This document shows, piece by piece, positions 61,235 through 64,000 of a stretch of DNA of 64,000 bases. Numbering within the stretch: position 1 is the first letter of the stretch; every line of letters begins with the position of its first letter. This DNA comes from an uncultured Collinsella sp. (GTDB taxonomy: Bacteria > Actinomycetota > Coriobacteriia > Coriobacteriales > Coriobacteriaceae). The translations under genes were made by a program, and so were the position numbers. The notes beneath the pieces were generated by a model. That model was not told where the DNA came from. It did no database searches and saw only the letters and a program-made list of their open reading frames with translations. The stretch spans positions 31,767-95,766 of the forward strand of contig CAUAJB010000001.1 in NCBI GenBank assembly GCA_958429225.1, read 5' to 3'.

Positions 61235-61320
61235 GGTAAAACTCTTGACAGTTTTACCAATTAGGGTTTCAAAATTGTTAGGCTTACGTTTGGTAAAACG
61301 TTTTTAGCAGGTTGTTTACC
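61235..61320 (+). promoter_or_regulatory. TGGTAAAAC operator cluster over a TTGACA box before the HAD gene
   Basis: A perfect palindrome GGTAAAAC-8 nt-GTTTTACC (61235-61242, 61251-61258) has TTGACA (61245-61250) in its centre. Two more boxes follow: GGTAAAAC (61292-61299) and GTTTACC (61314-61320). The -10 is unclear. Position over a -35 box suggests repression. The divergent glgB promoter may be affected too. Confidence 0.55.
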
Positions 61321-61343
61321 ATTTGACATCGAAAGGTTCGTTT

Positions 61344-62033
61344 ATGTCCCATACCGCCGCTCCCAAGGTTGCTTTTATTTTCGATTGCGACGGCACACTG
61401 GTTAATAGTACCCCCGTTTGGGCCTATGCCCAGCCCGAGTTATTGCACCGTCACGGGATTGACGTGACCGTGGATGACTTTGCCCAATTTGAGCACCTGT
61501 CGCTGGAGGACGAGTGCCAGGCCTGCCACGACACGTGGTGCATTGGCACGAATGGCGAAGAGTTGTATCGCGAACTGAGCGATATCCTGATCGATGGGTA
61601 CTCCAAGGTGCCGCCGCGCGACGGGCTCCTGGCATTTTTGAAGCAGGCGCAGGAGGCCGGTATTGCCATGTGCGTTGCCACGTCCACGCCGGCCGAGCTG
61701 GTGCAGTCCGCGCTCGCTGGTGCCGGTCTCGATGCTTACATGGAATTTGTTACCACGACGGGTGAGGCAGGACGCTCCAAACAGTTCCCCGATGTGTACG
61801 AGCTGGCGCTGCGCCGCCTGGAGGAGCGCCATGGGCACAAGTTTGAGCGCGCTTGGGTGTTTGAGGACGCCGTCTTTGGCCTAAAGAGCTCTGGCTCCGC
61901 CGGCTTTAAGCGTGTAGGTATTTATGACCCGCATGGCCGCATGAAGCGCGACGATGTGCGCGCCAACTGCGATATCTTTATCGACAGCTACGAGGAGCTT
62001 GACCTGGCCCGCGTGCTTTCGTTTGAGGGATAG
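61344..62033 (+). CDS. HAD-superfamily hydrolase (beta-phosphoglucomutase/phosphatase-like)
   Basis: A 229-residue HAD protein with the nucleophile motif FIFDCDGTLVNSTPVW, a helical cap (residues ~20-90), the motif II region CVATSTPAELVQSAL and the C-terminal AWVFEDAVFGLKSSGSAGFK holding the metal-binding acidic residues. The substrate is probably a small phosphorylated sugar or nucleotide. The ATG at 61344 follows GAAAGG (61331-61336). Operator-like boxes shared with the GH13-GH77 promoter hint at a sugar-phosphate link. It is followed 9 nt later by the thiamine pyrophosphokinase gene. Confidence 0.88.
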   Translation: MSHTAAPKVAFIFDCDGTLVNSTPVWAYAQPELLHRHGIDVTVDDFAQFEHLSLEDECQACHDTWCIGTNGEELYRELSDILIDGYSKVPPRDGLLAFLKQAQEAGIAMCVATSTPAELVQSALAGAGLDAYMEFVTTTGEAGRSKQFPDVYELALRRLEERHGHKFERAWVFEDAVFGLKSSGSAGFKRVGIYDPHGRMKRDDVRANCDIFIDSYEELDLARVLSFEG

Positions 62034-62042
62034 GCGAGGGCT

Positions 62043-62684
62043 GTGGCTTGCAAGGTATTAGTTGTCTGCGGCTCGCCCGTGGTGGCGAGCACAGATCTGT
62101 TGCGTAGGCTAGCAGGGGAGTGCGACCACGTTGTCGCCGTGGACCGCGGGCTCGACGCGCTGCTGGGCGCCGGCCTGGGCTGCGACGTATATGTAGGAGA
62201 TGCCGACACGGTAAGCGACGCAGGTCGCGCGTTGGTCGATGCCGCCACCGACTTTGAAGTTGAGCGCCACGACCCGTACAAGGACTATACCGATCTGGCG
62301 CTGGCGCTCGATTCCGTCCGTCGTCGCTGGCCGGGTGCCGAAGTGGTTGCGACCTGCGCCACCGGCGGCCGTCCGGATATGGCCCTATCCGTTCTGGGGC
62401 TGCTCGCGGGCTACAAGGGCGCCCCAGTCTGGATTGCCGAAGACGAGACCACGGCCCGCATCCTACACGGAGGCGAATCCTGGACCATTGTGGGCGCCGA
62501 AGGCAAGACGTTCTCCATCATCGCCATTGCCCCCAACACCGTGGTAAGCGAACACGGCCTAGAATGGGAGCTAGACCACAGCTCCCTGGGCCTGTTGGCC
62601 GACACCGGCATCTCTAATGTCGTTAGAAAAACGGCCAAGATCCAAGTTCACACCGGCACCGCCATCGCTTACCTATATCATTAG
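62043..62684 (+). CDS. thiN: Thiamine pyrophosphokinase
   Basis: Converts thiamine to thiamine pyrophosphate. The 213-residue protein has VVAVDRGLDALLGAGLGCDVYVGDADTVS and the PYKDYTDLALAL motif of the catalytic domain, then ATGGRPDMALSVLGLL and a small C-terminal beta-sandwich (thiamine-binding) domain. The GTG at 62043 has GAGGG very close upstream, so the start is a little uncertain. It is likely co-transcribed with the HAD gene. Confidence 0.88.
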   Translation: MACKVLVVCGSPVVASTDLLRRLAGECDHVVAVDRGLDALLGAGLGCDVYVGDADTVSDAGRALVDAATDFEVERHDPYKDYTDLALALDSVRRRWPGAEVVATCATGGRPDMALSVLGLLAGYKGAPVWIAEDETTARILHGGESWTIVGAEGKTFSIIAIAPNTVVSEHGLEWELDHSSLGLLADTGISNVVRKTAKIQVHTGTAIAYLYH

Positions 62685-62711
62685 GCATTTAGAGTCTGAC
62701 CAAAAAAGTCC

Positions 62712-62740
62712 TTGCACGTCGCGCCAACTTCCCCTATAGT
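62712..62740 (+). promoter_or_regulatory. Sigma-70-type promoter for tRNA-Ala
   Basis: TTGCAC (62712-62717) and TATAGT (62735-62740) with exactly 17 nt between them, 14 nt before the tRNA. Confidence 0.85.
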
Positions 62741-62753
62741 ACTACTTCGTCAC

Positions 62754-62829
62754 GGGGGCGTAGCTCAGCTGGGAGAGCGCTTGACTGGCAGTCAAGAGGT
62801 CAGGGGTTCGATTCCCCTCGTCTCCACCA
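62754..62829 (+). tRNA. tRNA-Ala (anticodon GGC)
   Basis: Acceptor GGGGGCG pairs with CGTCTCC (two G-U). The anticodon stem CTTGA/TCAAG encloses loop CTGGCAG, giving GGC. GTTCGATTC is the T loop, and CCA is encoded. It reads GCC and GCU codons. Confidence 0.95.
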
Positions 62830-62840
62830 TCGTGAATGCA

Positions 62841-62870
62841 AAGGCCTTCGGAATTCTGAAGGCCTTTTTT
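62841..62870 (+). terminator. Rho-independent terminator after tRNA-Ala
   Basis: AAGGCCTTC (62841-62849) pairs with GAAGGCCTT (62858-62866), followed by a T-run to 62870. Confidence 0.95.
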
Positions 62871-63614
62871 CATGTCAAAACACCATGCGCTACAAACCCC
62901 ACCTACGCAACAAAAAGTTGCACAAATTTTTTCCCATTTCTGTACATAGTTTGTTAGCCAAACGCGATTATCAGTGTAGATCGCCGTTCCATTTGGGCTT
63001 CAGGAACGCCTCTAATCACCGTTAGCGTCCCAATAACCTGCGCCAACGTGAACAAGTTCCCAAAACAGCCCCCTTTAGCACGTCAAATGAACGATATGTT
63101 GTCCAACGCAGCCCAAATCAGTTTCGCTAACAGCTTGTGCTAGGATACGTAACGTTACATGAGTTCAACTGTGCTCACGGCTCTAATAGGCCACATAGCA
63201 CGGGGTTGATCAGCATCCGGTCGTAACGGCGGTGTTAGAAAAACCACGAGCTCCAATATCGATTGTCATGCGCGATTTTGCACTTGCTTTTATGGCTACT
63301 TTTAAGTTTGCATTAGATGGTGCAATGAATTGCCACGGCAACCTACAGCAGTTCTGCAGCTGTTTGCGTGCGGTCCAGTTTTGTACCCGCTTGACTGGCT
63401 CGCACGCAGCCAGCTGGGGATGCGGTCTTTTTGCGATACACGTCCGCGTCTCTAGTAACTGCACTTATACATACCGTTCACGGTGGGGCAGAGCCACGTG
63501 CTTGTCTAACTGGGCTCAGGGTTTGAATATGGAGCGCCTTCGCGCACAAGCGCCCTGGCGAAGCCATACCCAAACCCCGTGAGCCACACGTAAGACAGCA
63601 AGGGGGTGGTGCTC
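62871..63614 (+). other. 744-nt stretch without a recognised gene before the LoaP-like gene
   Basis: Lower in G+C than the flanks. The small frames on both strands (84 and 116 codons, about 63210-63582) have no ribosome site or recognisable product. Seen by eye: a 10-bp palindrome GTAACGTTAC (63149-63158) just after a TGC-TAGGAT extended -10-like box (63138-63146), and a possible hairpin TCAAC-GTGCT / AGCAC-GTTGA (about 63163-63210). This may be a long leader with RNA structure for the downstream gene. Confidence 0.4.
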
Positions 63615-64000
63615 GTGTGGTATGTGATCCAGGTCATTAACGGTCGCGAAGACGTAATGCGCGAGCGCATCGAGCGCATGGTGCCGACGAGCACCATGCA
63701 GGAGCTCTTTTATCCCCAATTTCAAACAGAAATCAAGGTACACGGCGAATGGGTCGATACGACCAAGCCGCTCTTTCCCGGTTATCTTATCTGCGATACG
63801 GCAGATCCCCGAACCGTGCAACAGTTTCTGCTACGCATGGACGACTTTGCCCGAGTGCTATCCCAGGACGGTCAGTTTGTGCCGCTGGCAAAAGAAGAGG
63901 TCCAGCTTATTGGCGGATTTACGCATAGGGGAGACCGCGTGGTGCCCATGAGTGAGGCCCTAAAAGACGGCGATCAGGTCGTAGTGACGGCAGGTCCACT
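63615..64000 (+). CDS. LoaP/NusG-family transcription antiterminator, 3' truncated by the window
   Basis: The frame reads WYVIQVINGREDVMRERIER, then TKPLFPGYLICDT and a segment resembling the end of the NusG N-terminal (NGN) domain, followed by DRVVPMSEALKDGDQVVVTAGPL, the start of a KOW domain (DGDxVxVxxGP). It is 128 codons long to the window edge. General NusG sits with secE/rplK; a stand-alone copy like this fits the specialised LoaP/RfaH class that promotes readthrough of long polysaccharide or metabolite operons. GTG at 63615 has AAGGGG 9 nt upstream; GTGs at 63609 and 63606 are alternatives. Confidence 0.8.
   Translation, partial: MWYVIQVINGREDVMRERIERMVPTSTMQELFYPQFQTEIKVHGEWVDTTKPLFPGYLICDTADPRTVQQFLLRMDDFARVLSQDGQFVPLAKEEVQLIGGFTHRGDRVVPMSEALKDGDQVVVTAGP

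Noticed and set aside
63210..63582. Two short frames (84 and 116 codons) in the gap before the LoaP-like gene
   Set aside because: Opposite strands, no ribosome sites, no recognisable domains.

Overview
This window reads as a stretch of a Coriobacteriia chromosome (Actinomycetota), most likely Collinsella or a close relative. That is an inference from gene content and protein style: a LoaP/NusG-like protein, GlgC with GlgD, a single-chain Fe-S serine dehydratase, and high-GC codon use with a low-GC intergenic repeat background. No rRNA or species marker is present, so the genus is not proven.

Layout. 1-4.2 kb: end of ptsH, then ptsI and two PfkB-type sugar-phosphate kinases, each kinase closed by a clear terminator. 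4.3-8.25 kb: a CCA-adding enzyme, two identical tRNA-Glu(CUC) genes, a flippase-like membrane protein and a TetR regulator. 8.25-30.65 kb: a cobalamin island with visibly higher G+C. On the minus strand a cobalamin riboswitch precedes an exported CbiK-type lipoprotein, a small lipoprotein and a FecCD-type ABC transporter. Divergently, 17 tightly overlapping plus-strand genes (cbiF, D, L, G, H, ET, A, cobT, cobU, cobS, a cobU-cobC fusion, cbiB, cobD, cbiP, cobA, cbiC, cbiJ) encode the anaerobic pathway from cobalt-sirohydrochlorin to adenosylcobalamin. An IS3-family transposase remnant marks the left edge and a 65-nt palindromic repeat marks the right edge.

30.7-39.4 kb, all minus strand: a MacB-like efflux system (permease, ATPase, adaptor), an L,D-transpeptidase, L-serine dehydratase and S-adenosylmethionine synthetase. 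39.7-46.9 kb, plus strand: gltX, priA, def, fmt and rsmB. 47.4-61 kb, minus strand: a zinc-ribbon protein, a GH13-GH77 fusion enzyme, and a glycogen operon read glgB-glgP-glgC-glgD-glgA. 61.3 kb to the end: a HAD hydrolase, thiamine pyrophosphokinase, tRNA-Ala(GGC), about 740 bases without a recognised gene, and the start of a LoaP-like antiterminator.

The less ordinary content is in four places. First, intergenic palindromes: three 65-nt hairpins and two 132-nt elements whose stems differ in sequence but stay complementary, plus three single palindromes. Second, histone-H1-like Lys/Ala/Thr tails on glycogen synthase and branching enzyme. Third, a riboswitch-controlled exported chelatase with a beta-sandwich domain repeated in two proteins of its operon. 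Fourth, fused enzymes (GH13-GH77, CobU-CobC, CbiE-CbiT, and an ABC ATPase with an extra C-terminal domain). All coordinates, starts and motif matches were read by eye; no database search was possible.
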